Below are positions 55,171 to 64,000 of a stretch of DNA of 64,000 nucleotides, one piece after another. The position numbers and the translations under genes are program-made. Source of the DNA: Streptomyces sp. WZ-12 (GTDB lineage: Bacteria > Actinomycetota > Actinomycetes > Streptomycetales > Streptomycetaceae). The stretch is from contig NZ_CP118574.1 of NCBI RefSeq assembly GCF_028898845.1, forward strand, positions 3,906,001 to 3,970,000, written 5' to 3'. Below the pieces are notes generated by a model. The model made no database searches and was not told the DNA's origin. It saw only the letters and a list, made by a program, of their open reading frames with translations. Positions within the stretch are counted from its first letter, which is position 1. Each line of letters starts with the position of its first letter.

Positions 55171-55218
55171 TGCGAGCAACCTCCTAGGCGAGGCGGGCGC
55201 TCGCCTCCGCCCCGCTGC

Positions 55219-55245
55219 AACAACACCGCACCGCGATCCATTTCC
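55219..55245 (-). promoter_or_regulatory. Sigma-R-like promoter of mshA
   Basis: On the minus strand GGAAAT (55245-55240) and GTT (55221-55219) are separated by 18 bp, close to the GGAAT-N18-GTT layout of disulfide-stress sigma factor R. It lies about 50 bp before the GTG start. mshA is known to be sigma-R dependent in S. coelicolor (from memory). Confidence 0.6.
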
Positions 55246-55366
55246 ATCCGTCCCGCCGTCTTCGAACTTTCTTCGCACTTTGCCAAAGCGTGATCCGGGC
55301 CGCGCTGCGGGGCCCGGCGCCGGCCGCCCGGCGGGCCGGCCCGCCGCGACCCCATACCCTCGATGC

Positions 55367-56224
55367 ATGGCCCGCCGCTCGACCGTTTCCGCCCGCCCCG
55401 CCGCCGCCCCGGCACCCGCGCCGTCCCGGCCGGTCGGAACCGCCACCCGCGGCACCACCAACCCCAACCGGCTGCGCCGCATGGACCGCTGGATCGCCGC
55501 CGAGCACGGCGCGGAACTGCGCCGCGCCGCCGACCCGGTCGCCGTCGACCTGGGCTACGGCGCCGCCCCCTGGACCGCGCTGGAGCTGCTGACCCGGCTG
55601 CGCACGGTGCGGCCGGACGCCCGCGTCGTCGGCGTCGAGATCGACCCGGCCCGGGTCGCCGCCGCGCTCCCCTACGCCCGCGCCGGCCTGGACTTCGTCC
55701 ACGGCGGCTTCGAGGTGCCGCTGCCCGGCCCGCCCGGTCGCGCCCCGCTCCTCATCCGGGCCGCGAACGTGCTGCGCCAGTACGACGAGGACGAGGTCGC
55801 CGCCGTCTGGGCGCGGCTGCGCGCCCGGTTGGCGCCCGGCGGGCTGCTGGTCGAGGGCACCTGCGACGAGATCGGGCGCCGGCACGTGTGGGTCGCGCTC
55901 GGCCCCGAGGGCCCCCGCACGGTCACCTTCGCCACCCGGCTCGGCTCCCTGGACACCCCCTCCGACCTGGCCGAACGCCTCCCGAAGGCGCTGATCCACC
56001 GCAATGTGCCGGGCGAGCCGGTGCACGCCTTCCTGCGCGACTTCGACCGCGCCTGGGCGAGCGCCGCCCCGCTGGGCGCACTGGGCGCCCGTCAGCGGTG
56101 GCGCGCCGCCGTCGCCGCCCTGGCCACCGACTGGCCGCTGGCCGGGGACCCCCGCCGGCGGCGCCAGGGCGAGGTCACGGTGCGGTGGGAGGCGCTGGCC
56201 CCAAGGGGCGGCGGGGTGCAGTAG
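55367..56224 (+). CDS. Class I SAM-dependent methyltransferase-like protein
   Basis: This 285-aa protein has a Rossmann-type core: motif I is weakly seen as [18 protein letters not shown], motif II as [14 protein letters not shown], and motif IV as [16 protein letters not shown]. This order suits an S-adenosylmethionine enzyme, but the glycine-rich loop is unusual (GYGAAPW), so binding of the cofactor is likely but not certain. N-terminal 35 residues are Ala/Pro/Arg-rich. ATG at 55367 is preferred to 55280. It is divergent from mshA and convergent with the HTH regulator. Substrate unknown. Confidence 0.8.
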   Translation: MARRSTVSARPAAAPAPAPSRPVGTATRGTTNPNRLRRMDRWIAAEHGAELRRAADPVAVDLGYGAAPWTALELLTRLRTVRPDARVVGVEIDPARVAAALPYARAGLDFVHGGFEVPLPGPPGRAPLLIRAANVLRQYDEDEVAAVWARLRARLAPGGLLVEGTCDEIGRRHVWVALGPEGPRTVTFATRLGSLDTPSDLAERLPKALIHRNVPGEPVHAFLRDFDRAWASAAPLGALGARQRWRAAVAALATDWPLAGDPRRRRQGEVTVRWEALAPRGGGVQ

Positions 56225-56261
56225 CCGCGTCCCCGTAGCGCGGCGGGGCTCCGGACCGGCT

Positions 56262-57125
56262 CTAGGACGCCGCCGCCGCGCCCGCCGCCGACCGCGCCAG
56301 CGCGCGCAGCCCGGCCTCGGACGCCGAGCCGGCCGGCGCGGTGTACGTGACCAGCACCTGGTCGGGGTCGGCCGCCAGCCGGAAGCTCTCGAAGGTCACG
56401 GTCAGCTCCCCGACCTCCGGGTGCCGCATCCGCTTGGTCCCGCGCAGGCACTCGGAGACGCCCTGGGCCGCCCACATCCGGCGGAACTCCGGGCTGCGGT
56501 CGAGGAGTTCGCCCACCACCTCGCAGATCCGCGGGTCGTCCGGGTGTCGCCCGCTGTCCGCCCGCAGGTTGCCGACGACCTCCTCGGCCTTCTTCTCCCA
56601 GTCCGGGTACCGCTCCCGCGCCGCCGGGTCGAGGAAGACCAGCAGCGCGGTGTTCCGCCGGGCGGGCAGAAGCGCTTCGAGGTCGAAGGAGAGCCGGGCG
56701 CCGGCGCCGTTCCAGGCCAGGATGTCCAGCCCGCGGCCGAGCAGCACGGCGGCGACCGCGGGGTCCATCGCCGCCAGCAGCTCGCGGACCTCCGGCCGCA
56801 CGGTCTGCGCCGGAACCGGCGCGCAGGCGCCGGCGGTCCGGCGCCGCGGCACCGCGACGTTGCGCAGGTAGGTCACCTCGCCGTCCGACAGCCGCAGCGC
56901 CCGGGCGATGGCGTCCAGGACGGAGCCGGAGACGGCGGGCGCGCGGCCCTGCTCGATCCGGGTGTAGTAGTCCACGCTGATCCCGGCGAGCTGGGCGACC
57001 TCCTCGCGCCGCAGCCCGCGCACCCGGCGGCGGCCGAACCCGTCGGGCAGACCGACCTCGGTCGGGTCGAGCGCGGCACGGCGCGCCTTGAGGAAGGCAC
57101 TGATCTCGATTTCCCCGGGCAGCAT
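56262..57125 (-). CDS. HTH regulator with MmyB-like ligand domain
   Basis: This 287-aa XRE-type regulator has its helix-turn-helix at about 35-75 with RRVRGLRREEVAQLAGISVDYYTRIEQGR (outline), the signature of the large Streptomyces MmyB-like group. From about 105 the MmyB-like ligand-binding (PAS-fold) domain follows, with ILAWNGAGARLSFD and ELTVTFESFRLAADPDQ; in relatives this pocket binds fatty acids. The target is unknown; such regulators usually control a divergent dehydrogenase gene, but none lies next to this one. It follows the NUDIX gene on the same strand after 47 bp. Confidence 0.9.
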   Translation of the reverse strand: MLPGEIEISAFLKARRAALDPTEVGLPDGFGRRRVRGLRREEVAQLAGISVDYYTRIEQGRAPAVSGSVLDAIARALRLSDGEVTYLRNVAVPRRRTAGACAPVPAQTVRPEVRELLAAMDPAVAAVLLGRGLDILAWNGAGARLSFDLEALLPARRNTALLVFLDPAARERYPDWEKKAEEVVGNLRADSGRHPDDPRICEVVGELLDRSPEFRRMWAAQGVSECLRGTKRMRHPEVGELTVTFESFRLAADPDQVLVTYTAPAGSASEAGLRALARSAAGAAAAS

Positions 57126-57172
57126 CACTCCAGTATGCGCCGGCCACGGAACGCGGGGTTCCGCGGCGTCGG

Positions 57173-57712
57173 TCAGCCGCCCCCGCCCGGCCCGCCCGCC
57201 GGCTCCCGCCCGGCCCCGGAACCGCTCCCGGGCAGCGCGCTCAGCAACGCGCTCACCAGGTCCTTGTCGCGGTCCTGGGTGAGCACCTCCCGGGCCACGT
57301 CCGGCGGCACCCACCAGACGCGGTCCACCTCCTTGTTGGGGATGAAGCCGCCGCCGGTGGCCTCGGCCGCCCAGTAACGGACCACCTTGGGGCGATCGCC
57401 GACCCGGTAGTGGACGGTGGGGAGTTCCGGGCCGGGCGCGCAGGTCATCCCGGTCTCCTCCAGCACCTCGCGCAGCGCGCCCCGCCGGGCGTCCTCCCGC
57501 GGCTTGAGCTTGCCCTTGGGATGGGACCAGTCGCCCCACTTCGGCCGGTGGACCAGGGCCAGTTCGATCCCGTCGCCGACCGGCGCCCGGCGCCACAGCA
57601 CGCAGCCGGCCGCCAGAACAGGCCCGTTCGGCACCGTCCGTGCACCGCTCGCCCCGCCGCCCCCGCGGCCCGCCGTCCTGCCCATCGCGCCCCTCCCGTC
57701 CCGCTCAGGCAC
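57173..57712 (-). CDS. NUDIX hydrolase
   Basis: This 179-aa (or 170-aa from ATG 57685) pyrophosphohydrolase has a complete Nudix box GKLKPREDARRGALREVLEETGM (Gly-x5-Glu-x7-Arg-Glu-x2-Glu-Glu, given in outline) at about 66-88. HRPKWGDWSHPKGKLK before the box is typical of diadenosine/diphosphoinositol polyphosphate hydrolases. The C-terminal 20 residues are Gly-rich. Its start overlaps the CHAD gene by 8 bp, and that gene overlaps ppk, so hydrolysis of a polyphosphate-like or Ap(n)A-like substrate is a reasonable inference. In S. coelicolor a mutT-type gene follows ppk and the CHAD gene (from memory). Confidence 0.9.
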   Translation of the reverse strand: MPERDGRGAMGRTAGRGGGGASGARTVPNGPVLAAGCVLWRRAPVGDGIELALVHRPKWGDWSHPKGKLKPREDARRGALREVLEETGMTCAPGPELPTVHYRVGDRPKVVRYWAAEATGGGFIPNKEVDRVWWVPPDVAREVLTQDRDKDLVSALLSALPGSGSGAGREPAGGPGGGG

Positions 57713-59048
57713 CGCGCTCGCCGGCCGGGCCCGGCAGCCACACCCGCCCGAAGGCGTAGCGGGCCGCCTCGACCTCGTGCCGCTGGTCGGCGTGGAGCAC
57801 GCCCAGCGCGTACGCGGTGGCCGGCGCGATCCGCGGCGTGCGGGCCGCCGTGGCCGCCGCCGCGGCCGCCTCGGCGGCGTCCCGGTGCTGGGTGAGGACC
57901 CGGTCGGACGCGAGCAGTCGGGGGTCGACGGCGTCCGGGGCGATCACCTCCTGGGCGTAGTGGCTGATCCGGACCAGCAGCCGCGCCCGGTGCCAGGGCG
58001 CGTCCTGGCCCTGCTCGACGGCGAGCGCGCCGGCGTTGTACGGGTGGCCGGCGCGGGCCAGCGGCAGGGTGGCGACCGCCTCGGCGAGCCGCCGGTGCGC
58101 CTGTTCGGCGAGCGGCGGCAGCGCCTCCGCCGCGGCCACCTCGCCGGCCCGGCGGGCCAGCGGCGCCTCGGAGGCCAGTACCGCGACCGCGTCCGCGACG
58201 GCGTGGAAACGGGACGAGCCCAGCGCCTGGAGGGCCGCCGAGTGCGCCCGCGCGCGGGCGAGGGTGAGCTGCCGGTCGAGCAGCGCCCCGGCCCGGGCGG
58301 CGCCGGCGGAGAGCGCGCTCTCCGGCTCCGGCTCGGTGGCGGCGGCCGGGACGGTGGCGGTGGCCGCGGCGGCGGACGGTGCGGCCGGTCGGCCGTCCCG
58401 GGCGCCCCGGGCGCCGCGCCCGGACCGGGTGCCCCGGCCGCCCCGCTCCGCCGGCCGGTCGGCCCGCTCGCCGCGCCCGGTCAGCCGGGTGAGCGCCCCC
58501 ATCAGCCGGTCCCGGCGCGCCCCGCACGCCTGCTCGCGGGCGAGGGTGGTGCTCAACCAGCCGAGTTCGGCCCGGAGTTGATCGGCCCAGACCTCCTCGG
58601 TCAACGGCCGGAAGGTGTGCAGCGTGGCGCTGATCCGGCGGGCGGCGCGGCGCAACTGCCAGGCCGCCTCGCCGGCGCCCGCCGCGTCCGGACCGGCCTC
58701 CCGGTGGAGCCGCAGGCTGCGCAGGAAGTCCGTGGACTGCCGGTGCAGATAGCCGGCCAGCACCTCGCCGGCCGTCCGCCCGCCGAGCCCGGGGCCGTCG
58801 TCCGGCCCGTAGGGCACCCCGTCCCCGCACCCCGCGCGCGCCGCCCCCTGCGCACCGCCGTCCGCCCCGTAGAGCGCCTCCCCGTAGACCCCGTTCCCGT
58901 ACACACCGCCCCCCGGCCCGTCCACCACTGCGGCGCAGGCTCCCGGCGCCGGGCCGGGTTCGTATCCGATTCCGTTTCCGCTTCCCCCGCCGGTGCCGAG
59001 GAGGCCGTGCCGCGGCCCCCCGGCCGGCTGGTCATGTCGCTGGGCCAC
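57705..59048 (-). CDS. CHAD-domain protein (polyphosphate-binding)
   Basis: This 447-aa protein has an N-terminal ~90 residues that are Gly/Tyr-rich and probably disordered. The CHAD domain follows from about 95 as two four-helix bundles with the conserved basic and His residues ([53 protein letters not shown]). CHAD proteins bind inorganic polyphosphate on a basic groove and localise to polyP granules. An Ala/Arg/Gly-rich insert separates the halves at about 185-240. It overlaps ppk by 17 bp and the NUDIX gene by 8 bp, so the three are coupled. Confidence 0.93.
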   Translation of the reverse strand: MAQRHDQPAGGPRHGLLGTGGGSGNGIGYEPGPAPGACAAVVDGPGGGVYGNGVYGEALYGADGGAQGAARAGCGDGVPYGPDDGPGLGGRTAGEVLAGYLHRQSTDFLRSLRLHREAGPDAAGAGEAAWQLRRAARRISATLHTFRPLTEEVWADQLRAELGWLSTTLAREQACGARRDRLMGALTRLTGRGERADRPAERGGRGTRSGRGARGARDGRPAAPSAAAATATVPAAATEPEPESALSAGAARAGALLDRQLTLARARAHSAALQALGSSRFHAVADAVAVLASEAPLARRAGEVAAAEALPPLAEQAHRRLAEAVATLPLARAGHPYNAGALAVEQGQDAPWHRARLLVRISHYAQEVIAPDAVDPRLLASDRVLTQHRDAAEAAAAAATAARTPRIAPATAYALGVLHADQRHEVEAARYAFGRVWLPGPAGERGA

Positions 59049-61410
59049 GCCGGCGCCTCCGGGCGTCGATGAGCATTTCCTGTACGTTCCGCAGCGGAGT
59101 GCCGTCCGCGTCCACCGCGTGCCGGGTCCAGTCGCCGTCCGGGCCCAGGTGCCAGGACGAGGTGGTGTCCGACGTCCCGGTCTCCAACAGCCGGTTCAGG
59201 GCCGCCCGGTGGGCCGGGTCGGTGACCCGCACCAGCGCCTCGATCCGTCGGTCGAGGTTGCGGTGCATCATGTCCGCGCTGCCCAGCCACACCTCGGGCT
59301 CGCCGCCGTTGCCGAAGGCGAAGACCCGGGAGTGCTCCAGGAAGCGGCCCAGCACGCTGCGGACCCGGATGTGCTCGCTCAGTCCGGGCACCCCGGGGCG
59401 CAGCGCGCAGATGCCGCGCACCCAGATGTCGACGGGCACGCCGGCCTGCGAGGCCCGGTAGAGCGCGTCGATGACCGCCTCGTCGACCATCGAGTTGACC
59501 TTGATGCGGACGTAGGCGGGACGGCCCGCCCGGTGGTGCACGGCCTCCTTGTTGATCCGCTGGATCAGCCCGTCGCGCAGCGAGGTGGGCGCCACCAGCA
59601 GCCGGCGGTAGGTCTCCCGCCGGGAGTAGCCGCTGAGCCGGTTGAAGAGGTCGGAGAGGTCGGCTCCCACCTGGGGGTCCGCGGTCAGCAGCCCCAGGTC
59701 CTCGTACAACCTGGCCGTCTTGGGGTGGTAGTTGCCGGTGCCCACGTGGGAATACCGGCGCAGCGTCTCGCCCTCCTGGCGCACCACGAGGGAGAGCTTG
59801 CAGTGCGTCTTCAGCCCCACCAGGCCGTAGACGACGTGGCAGCCGGACTCCTCCAGCTTGCGCGCCCACTTGATGTTGGCCTGCTCGTCGAAGCGCGCCT
59901 TGATCTCCACCAGGACGAGCACCTGCTTGCCGGACTCCGCGGCGTCTATCAGGGCGTCCACGATCGGCGAGTGGTCGGAGGTGCGGTACAGCGTCTGCTT
60001 GATGGCCAGCACCTTGGGGTCGGCCGCGGCCTGCTCCAGGAACGCCTGCACCGAGGTGGAGAACGAGTCGTAGGGGTGGTGCAGCAGGACGTCGCGGGCG
60101 CGCAGCGCGGCGAAGACGTCGGGGGCCGAGGCGGACTCCACCTCCGACAGGTCGCGGTGGGTGCCGGCCACGAACTTGGGGTACTTCAGCTCCGGCCGGT
60201 CCAGCGCCCCGATCCCGAACAGCCCGGTCAGGTCGAGCGGGCCGGGCAGCGGATAGACCTCGGCCTCGGAGACCTTCAGCTCCTGCACCAGCAGGTCCAG
60301 GACGGCCGGGTCGATGGTCTCCTCGACCTCCAGCCGGACGGGCGGCCCGAAGCGCCGCCGCATCAGCTCCTTCTCCAGGGCCTGGAGGAGGTTCTCGGCG
60401 TCGTCCTCCTCCACCTCCAGGTCCTCGTTGCGGGTCACCCGGAACATGTGGTGCGCCCGCACCTCCATCCCCGGGAACAGCTCCTCCAGGTGGGCGGCGA
60501 TCACGTCCTCGATGGGCACGTACCGCTGCGGGGACGCCTCCAGGAAGCGGGAGAGCAGTGGCGGAACCTTCACACGTGCGAAGTGATCATGGCCGCTGAC
60601 CGGATTGCGGACCACCACGGCCAGATTCAGCGACAGCCCGGAGATATAGGGGAAGGGGTGCGCCGGATCGACCGCCAGCGGGGTCAGCACCGGGAAGATC
60701 TGCTGCCGGAACAGCGTGAACAGTCGGGCCTGCTCCTGCTCGGTCAGGTCGGGCCAGCGGATCAAGTGGATGCCCTGGTCAGCGAGTTCCGGTGCGACGT
60801 CCTGCTGGAAGCAGGCGGCGTGCCGGGCCATCAGCTCGCGGGACCTGGTCCAGATCAGGTCCAGCACCTCCCGGGGCTGGAGCCCGGAGGCGGAGCGGGT
60901 GGCGACGCCGGTGGCGATCCGCCGCTTGAGGCCGGCGACCCGGACCATGAAGAACTCGTCCAGATTGCTGGCGAAAATCGCAAGGAAATTTGCGCGTTCC
61001 AGAAGCGGGGTGGCCGGGTCCTCCGCGAGCTCCAGCACCCGCTCGTTGAACGCCAGCCAGCTCCGCTCGCGGTCCAGGAACCGCCCGCTCGGCAGCTCCT
61101 CGCCGTTCGCACCCGGGACGCCGCGGTCCTCGTACGCGTCGGGGTCGGCGTCCAGGTCAGGCTCCAGCCCGGAGATGTCCCGCCGGACGGCGTTCGGCCG
61201 GTGCGCGGCGATCGAGCCGACCGAGGGCTGCAGGGGTCCCAGCGCCCTCGGCGCCTCCTGGGGCGGCGTCTCGGGCTGGGCCGGGGCCTGAGCGCTGCGC
61301 TGCTGGTTCATGTCCTTATTCTTCCGCGCTCGGGGGCTTCCAGGCGCGTCAGGAGGCGGCGGCACGACTTCGAGCCGCGGGTTCGGGACGTTCGGCACAG
61401 CGGGCTGCAT
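59032..61410 (-). CDS. ppk: Polyphosphate kinase
   Basis: This enzyme of up to 792 aa reversibly polymerises ATP gamma-phosphate into polyphosphate. The PPK1 domains are in order: N-terminal [22 protein letters not shown] from about 112, the head domain, and two phospholipase-D-like catalytic domains. [23 protein letters not shown] and [20 protein letters not shown] carry the autophosphorylated His and Mg ligands. The start is uncertain. ATG 61410 has no ribosome binding site, GTG 61398 begins a 19-nt sequence shared with the DUF998 gene, and ATG 61311 has AAGGA upstream and would give 759 aa. It heads an operon with the CHAD and NUDIX genes. ppk is PhoP-controlled in streptomycetes. Confidence 0.95.
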   Translation of the reverse strand: MQPAVPNVPNPRLEVVPPPPDAPGSPRARKNKDMNQQRSAQAPAQPETPPQEAPRALGPLQPSVGSIAAHRPNAVRRDISGLEPDLDADPDAYEDRGVPGANGEELPSGRFLDRERSWLAFNERVLELAEDPATPLLERANFLAIFASNLDEFFMVRVAGLKRRIATGVATRSASGLQPREVLDLIWTRSRELMARHAACFQQDVAPELADQGIHLIRWPDLTEQEQARLFTLFRQQIFPVLTPLAVDPAHPFPYISGLSLNLAVVVRNPVSGHDHFARVKVPPLLSRFLEASPQRYVPIEDVIAAHLEELFPGMEVRAHHMFRVTRNEDLEVEEDDAENLLQALEKELMRRRFGPPVRLEVEETIDPAVLDLLVQELKVSEAEVYPLPGPLDLTGLFGIGALDRPELKYPKFVAGTHRDLSEVESASAPDVFAALRARDVLLHHPYDSFSTSVQAFLEQAAADPKVLAIKQTLYRTSDHSPIVDALIDAAESGKQVLVLVEIKARFDEQANIKWARKLEESGCHVVYGLVGLKTHCKLSLVVRQEGETLRRYSHVGTGNYHPKTARLYEDLGLLTADPQVGADLSDLFNRLSGYSRRETYRRLLVAPTSLRDGLIQRINKEAVHHRAGRPAYVRIKVNSMVDEAVIDALYRASQAGVPVDIWVRGICALRPGVPGLSEHIRVRSVLGRFLEHSRVFAFGNGGEPEVWLGSADMMHRNLDRRIEALVRVTDPAHRAALNRLLETGTSDTTSSWHLGPDGDWTRHAVDADGTPLRNVQEMLIDARRRRRGPAT

Positions 61411-61622
61411 TCAGTGATGCTTGCAAGCGATATTGAATCGCCGGTGAAGCGGACATGGCGGCCAGGCAAGCGGGACGCTACCCCCGGGTGTTTTCCGTCC
61501 GCCCCGACGCCCGACGATCTTCACGGCCGCCAATCCTGGCGGGCCCCGGACGCCGGGCCGGCCCGCCGCCGCCTCCCGGAAAGTCCGCTGCGCCGGCCGC
61601 CCGCGCTCCCTACGCTGACCGC

Positions 61623-62246
61623 GTGCCCAGACCTTCCACGCCACCCACACCCCCGCTGCCCCCGCTCCCGTACACCCCCGCGTACCCACTACGGACCGCG
61701 CGCCTGGACCTCCGCCCCGTCCGCCACGACGACTTCGCCGCCGTCCACGCCTATCAGCGCCGCCCCGAGGTCTGTCGTTACCTCTACTGGGGCCCGCACG
61801 ACGAGGCCGCCTCCCGCGCCTCGATCGCCGACAAGGCGACCCGCACGACGCTGCGGCAGTCCGGCGACTTCCTCCAACTCGCCGTCGTCCTACGGGACTC
61901 CGGGGACCTGGTCGGCGACGTCACCTTCGTCTACACCCACCGCGCGCAGCGCCAGGGCGGCATCGGCTACGTCTTCAACCCCGAGTACGCCGGCCGCGGT
62001 TACGCCACCGAGGCCGCCGGCGCCCTGCTCGAACTGGGCTTCGCCGAGCTCCAACTCCACCGCATCCAGGCCGAGTTGGACGGTCGCAACACCGCCTCCG
62101 CCAAGCTGCTGGAGCGCCTGGGCATGCGCCGCGAGGGCGAGCTCAGGGAGAACGAGTTCCTCGACGGCGAGTGGAGCGACGAGGTGATCTACGCGATCCT
62201 GGCGCGCGAATGGCGCGCCCAACAGGAGCGGCCCGCACGGCCGTGA
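61623..62246 (+). CDS. GNAT-family N-acetyltransferase
   Basis: This 207-aa acetyltransferase of the RimJ/RimL-like branch has a short Pro-rich leader to about 20. The GNAT fold includes TARLDLRPVRHDDFAAVHAY, GIGYVFNPEYAGRGYATEAAG with the acetyl-CoA pyrophosphate loop, and LHRIQAELDGRNTASAKLLERLGM (outlines). It may acetylate a protein N-terminus or an antibiotic; the substrate is unknown. GTG at 61623 is selected because the open frame upstream to 61455 has no ribosome binding site and odd composition. It is divergent from ppk and convergent with mshD. Confidence 0.85.
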   Translation: MPRPSTPPTPPLPPLPYTPAYPLRTARLDLRPVRHDDFAAVHAYQRRPEVCRYLYWGPHDEAASRASIADKATRTTLRQSGDFLQLAVVLRDSGDLVGDVTFVYTHRAQRQGGIGYVFNPEYAGRGYATEAAGALLELGFAELQLHRIQAELDGRNTASAKLLERLGMRREGELRENEFLDGEWSDEVIYAILAREWRAQQERPARP

Positions 62247-62258
62247 CACATGCGACGG

Positions 62259-62280
62259 GGCGGGCCCCACGGCCCGCCCC
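62259..62280. terminator. Bidirectional terminator, GNAT / mshD
   Basis: A perfect 9-bp stem GGGCGGGCC / GGCCCGCCC has a CCAC loop between the convergent stops at 62246 and 62309. Confidence 0.8.
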
Positions 62281-62308
62281 ACCCCGCCACGACGCACCCC
62301 AGGGACGC

Positions 62309-63247
62309 TCAGGTCTCCGACCGGTACATCAGGTCCGTCTCGTGCGTGGTGAACCCCAACCGCTCGTAGACCGTCACCGCGGGCACGTTGTCCGCGTCCA
62401 CGTAGAGCATCGCGGTCGCCAATCCCTGCGCCGCCAGGTGGCGCAGCCCGATCGTGGTCAGCGCCCTGCCCAGGCCGCCGCCCTGCGCGCCCGGCCGCAC
62501 CCCGAGGACGTACACCTCGCCCAGGCCCTCCTCGGCGTGCACCTTCGTCCAGTGGAAGCCGACCAGGTGGCCGTCCTTCTCGGCGAGGAAGAAGCCCTTG
62601 GGGTCGAACCACGCCTCGGCCTTGCGGTCGTCCAGATCCCGCTGGGTCAGCGCGCCCTGCTCGGGGTGGTGCGCGAAGGCCGCCGCGTTGATCTCCAGCC
62701 AGGCCGCGTCGTCGACGTCCGGCTGGAAGGTCCGCACCGTCACGCCCTCCGGCAGCGCCGGCTCGGCCAACTCCCAGTCCGCCAGCGACCGCCGCATCTG
62801 CCGCAGCTCCCGGAACATCGTCAGCCCCAGCGTCTGCGCCAGGTGGCGGGCGGCCGGGTGCCCGCCGTGCGCCCACACCCGCAGCCGGCGCCCGGACTGG
62901 GCCAGCAGCTCGCCGCCCAGCGCCCGGCCGTGGCCGCGGCCGCGGTACCCGGGGTGGACGACGAGCTCGGCGGCCGGCGCCTCCACCGGATCGGTGTCCT
63001 CCAACTGCCCGTAGCCGACGAGCTGCTCGCCGTCCTCCCCGGGCGCGTACACCAACAGGTGCCGCACTCCCTCGCGGCGGCCGCCCCGCAACTGGAGCCG
63101 GCCCTGTTCGGACACGGCCGGCTGCCCGTCCGCCCGCGCGGCCCGTTCGATCAGCTCAAGGACGGCCCGGGCCCCGTCCGGTGCGAGCTCGTCGACCACC
63201 TCGACCCGGCGGCCGCTGTGCCCCATCTCCTGTGCAGCGTCAGTCAT
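62309..63247 (-). CDS. mshD: Mycothiol synthase
   Basis: This 312-aa enzyme with two GNAT domains performs the last step of mycothiol synthesis, acetylating Cys-GlcN-inositol. The N-terminal domain has VVHPGYRGRGHGRALGGELL. The active C-terminal domain has EVYVLGVRPGAQGGGLGRALTTIGL with the acetyl-CoA loop, then MLYVDADNVPAVTVYERLGF (outline). ATG at 63247 is the only start supported by homology. It is divergent from the nucleotidase gene and works with mshA at 54 kb. Confidence 0.96.
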   Translation of the reverse strand: MTDAAQEMGHSGRRVEVVDELAPDGARAVLELIERAARADGQPAVSEQGRLQLRGGRREGVRHLLVYAPGEDGEQLVGYGQLEDTDPVEAPAAELVVHPGYRGRGHGRALGGELLAQSGRRLRVWAHGGHPAARHLAQTLGLTMFRELRQMRRSLADWELAEPALPEGVTVRTFQPDVDDAAWLEINAAAFAHHPEQGALTQRDLDDRKAEAWFDPKGFFLAEKDGHLVGFHWTKVHAEEGLGEVYVLGVRPGAQGGGLGRALTTIGLRHLAAQGLATAMLYVDADNVPAVTVYERLGFTTHETDLMYRSET

Positions 63248-63412
63248 GTGTGAAGCGTACGACGCCGTCCCCGCGTCGGGCGGGCACCGCGGACGCCGCC
63301 CCGGCCGGCCCCGCCACCGTCCGGCCACCGGGACGTCACCTCCGTCCCCTATCTCTCTACGCGCGTCGACAATATGCTGCCCACCGCTCAGTACCAGCCA
63401 CGGAGGGGAACC

Positions 63413-64000
63413 ATGCCCACGACACCTCAACGGCCGCGCCTGCGCCGCAGATTGGCGGCCGGCGCCGCCGTGCTCGCCACCGTCGCCGGCGTCGCCCTGA
63501 CCGCCACCGCCCCGCCCGCCGGGGCCGACAGCGGCCGCCCGCACCGCCCGGCCCGCACGGTCGACGTCCAGTTGCTCTCCTTCAACGACTTCCACGGCAA
63601 TCTCGAACCGCCGCAGGGTTCCTCCGGCACCGTCGAGCAGCGCCAGGCCGACGGGTCCAAGAAGACCGTCCCGGCCGGCGGCGTCGAGTACCTCGCGCAG
63701 TCCCTGCGCACCGCCCGCCAGGGCCACCCGTACTCCGTCACCGCCGCGGCCGGCGACGTCATCGGCGCCAGCCCGCTGCTCTCCGGCCTCTTCCACGACG
63801 AGCCGACCATCGAGGCGATGAACCGGCTGGGGCTGGACGTCACCTCCGTCGGCAACCACGAGTTCGACGAGGGCCGGGCCGAGCTGACCCGCATGCAGCG
63901 CGGCGGCTGCCACCCCAAGGACGGCTGCTACGAGAAGGGCAAGACCTTCAAGGGCGCCGCCTTCCCCTACCTGGCCGCCAACGTCACCGACGACAAGACG
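63413..64000 (+). CDS. Secreted 5'-nucleotidase / metallophosphoesterase (partial)
   Basis: The first 196 codons of a longer gene are cut by the window end. A Sec signal of about 38 residues (RRRLAAGAAVLATVAGVALTA, then AGADS) leads to the metallophosphoesterase domain. The metal-binding motifs are LLSFNDFHGNL (Asp, His), AAGDVIGASPL (Asp) and SVGNHEFDEG (Asn, His), all intact. The full protein would add a 5'-nucleotidase C-terminal domain. It would release phosphate and nucleoside from extracellular nucleotides. GGAGGGGA lies 7 bp before the ATG. The 165-bp upstream region has no clear PHO box by eye. Confidence 0.93.
   Translation, partial: MPTTPQRPRLRRRLAAGAAVLATVAGVALTATAPPAGADSGRPHRPARTVDVQLLSFNDFHGNLEPPQGSSGTVEQRQADGSKKTVPAGGVEYLAQSLRTARQGHPYSVTAAAGDVIGASPLLSGLFHDEPTIEAMNRLGLDVTSVGNHEFDEGRAELTRMQRGGCHPKDGCYEKGKTFKGAAFPYLAANVTDDKT

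Noticed and set aside
61429..61450. PHO box upstream of ppk
   Set aside because: Only one unit (GCTTCACCGGC on the minus strand) is convincing and the next 11-nt unit matches poorly, so it is kept as a hint within the ppk finding and not as a feature.
56262..62246. Biosynthetic gene cluster signal from methyltransferase, MmyB-like regulator and GNAT genes
   Set aside because: No core biosynthetic enzyme is present and the genes lie in separate transcription units among housekeeping genes.

Overview
The window is core chromosome from a high-GC actinomycete, almost certainly a Streptomyces. Codons are strongly GC-biased, GTG starts are common, and the markers fit: mycothiol genes (mshA, mshD), a groEL2-type chaperonin with CIRCE operators, MsiK, PhoR-PhoP with 11-nt PHO boxes, DasR-type dre sites, a CdgB-like diguanylate cyclase and a carD-ispD-ispF cluster. 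Gene order broadly follows the S. coelicolor SCO43xx to SCO42xx segment read backwards, with SCO415x/SCO414x-type genes at the right end. That comparison is from memory, not from an alignment. I see no rRNA, CRISPR, transposase, integrase or large biosynthetic gene cluster.

Layout. 0.2-2.9 kb: murQ and a PTS EIIBC gene (N-acetylmuramic acid use). 3.0-8.9 kb, minus strand: a DUF998 membrane protein with a repetitive tail, groEL2, a cold-shock protein, a CysO-like sulfur carrier and threonine synthase. 9.3-14.7 kb: glucosyl-3-phosphoglycerate synthase, trehalose-phosphate synthase, a CtaG-like protein, a lipoprotein and trehalose-phosphatase. 14.7-20.1 kb: a triple 52-bp repeat, a DUF3263 protein, an orphan sugar-binding lipoprotein, and nagK-nagA behind a dre site, then a PfkB kinase. 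20.2-26.7 kb: a CBM35-like membrane protein, the cdgB-like cyclase with BldD-like sites, a flavin reductase, ArfB, TerD, and a divergent XRE regulator/methionine aminopeptidase pair. 26.8-34.0 kb: esterase, pentapeptide protein, FAD oxidoreductase, a quinone oxidoreductase behind a SoxR box, aminopeptidase P, a small secreted protein and tRNA-Thr. 34.3-45.9 kb: msiK, a nucleotidyltransferase, a DoxX protein, rlmB, cysS, ispF, ispD, carD and a lipoprotein. 45.9-50.1 kb: phoP, phoR, phoU, a Cys-rich mini-protein and gpmA. 50.3-64 kb: MFS transporter, secreted hydrolase, mshA-ybjN, methyltransferase, HTH regulator, the overlapping ppk-CHAD-NUDIX operon, GNAT, mshD and the start of a secreted 5'-nucleotidase.

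The genes form several functional themes. One is amino-sugar recycling under DasR (murQP, nagKA, PfkB, the binding protein, MsiK). A second is phosphate and polyphosphate control (phoRP, phoU, ppk-CHAD-NUDIX, nucleotidase). A third is thiol and redox defence (mshA, mshD, SoxR target, flavin reductase). A fourth is trehalose and glucosylglycerate synthesis.

No large undescribed system is evident. The observations most worth a second look are small. They are a sulfur carrier whose gene encodes a Cys after the Gly-Gly tail, an eight-Cys mini-protein between phoU and gpmA, a 14-bp-periodic triple operator between the XRE gene and map, and a 22-bp-periodic array before murQ. To these I add a triple hairpin repeat beside otsB, a 19-nt sequence shared by the ppk and DUF998 N-termini, and an insertion inside the cyclase GGDEF domain.
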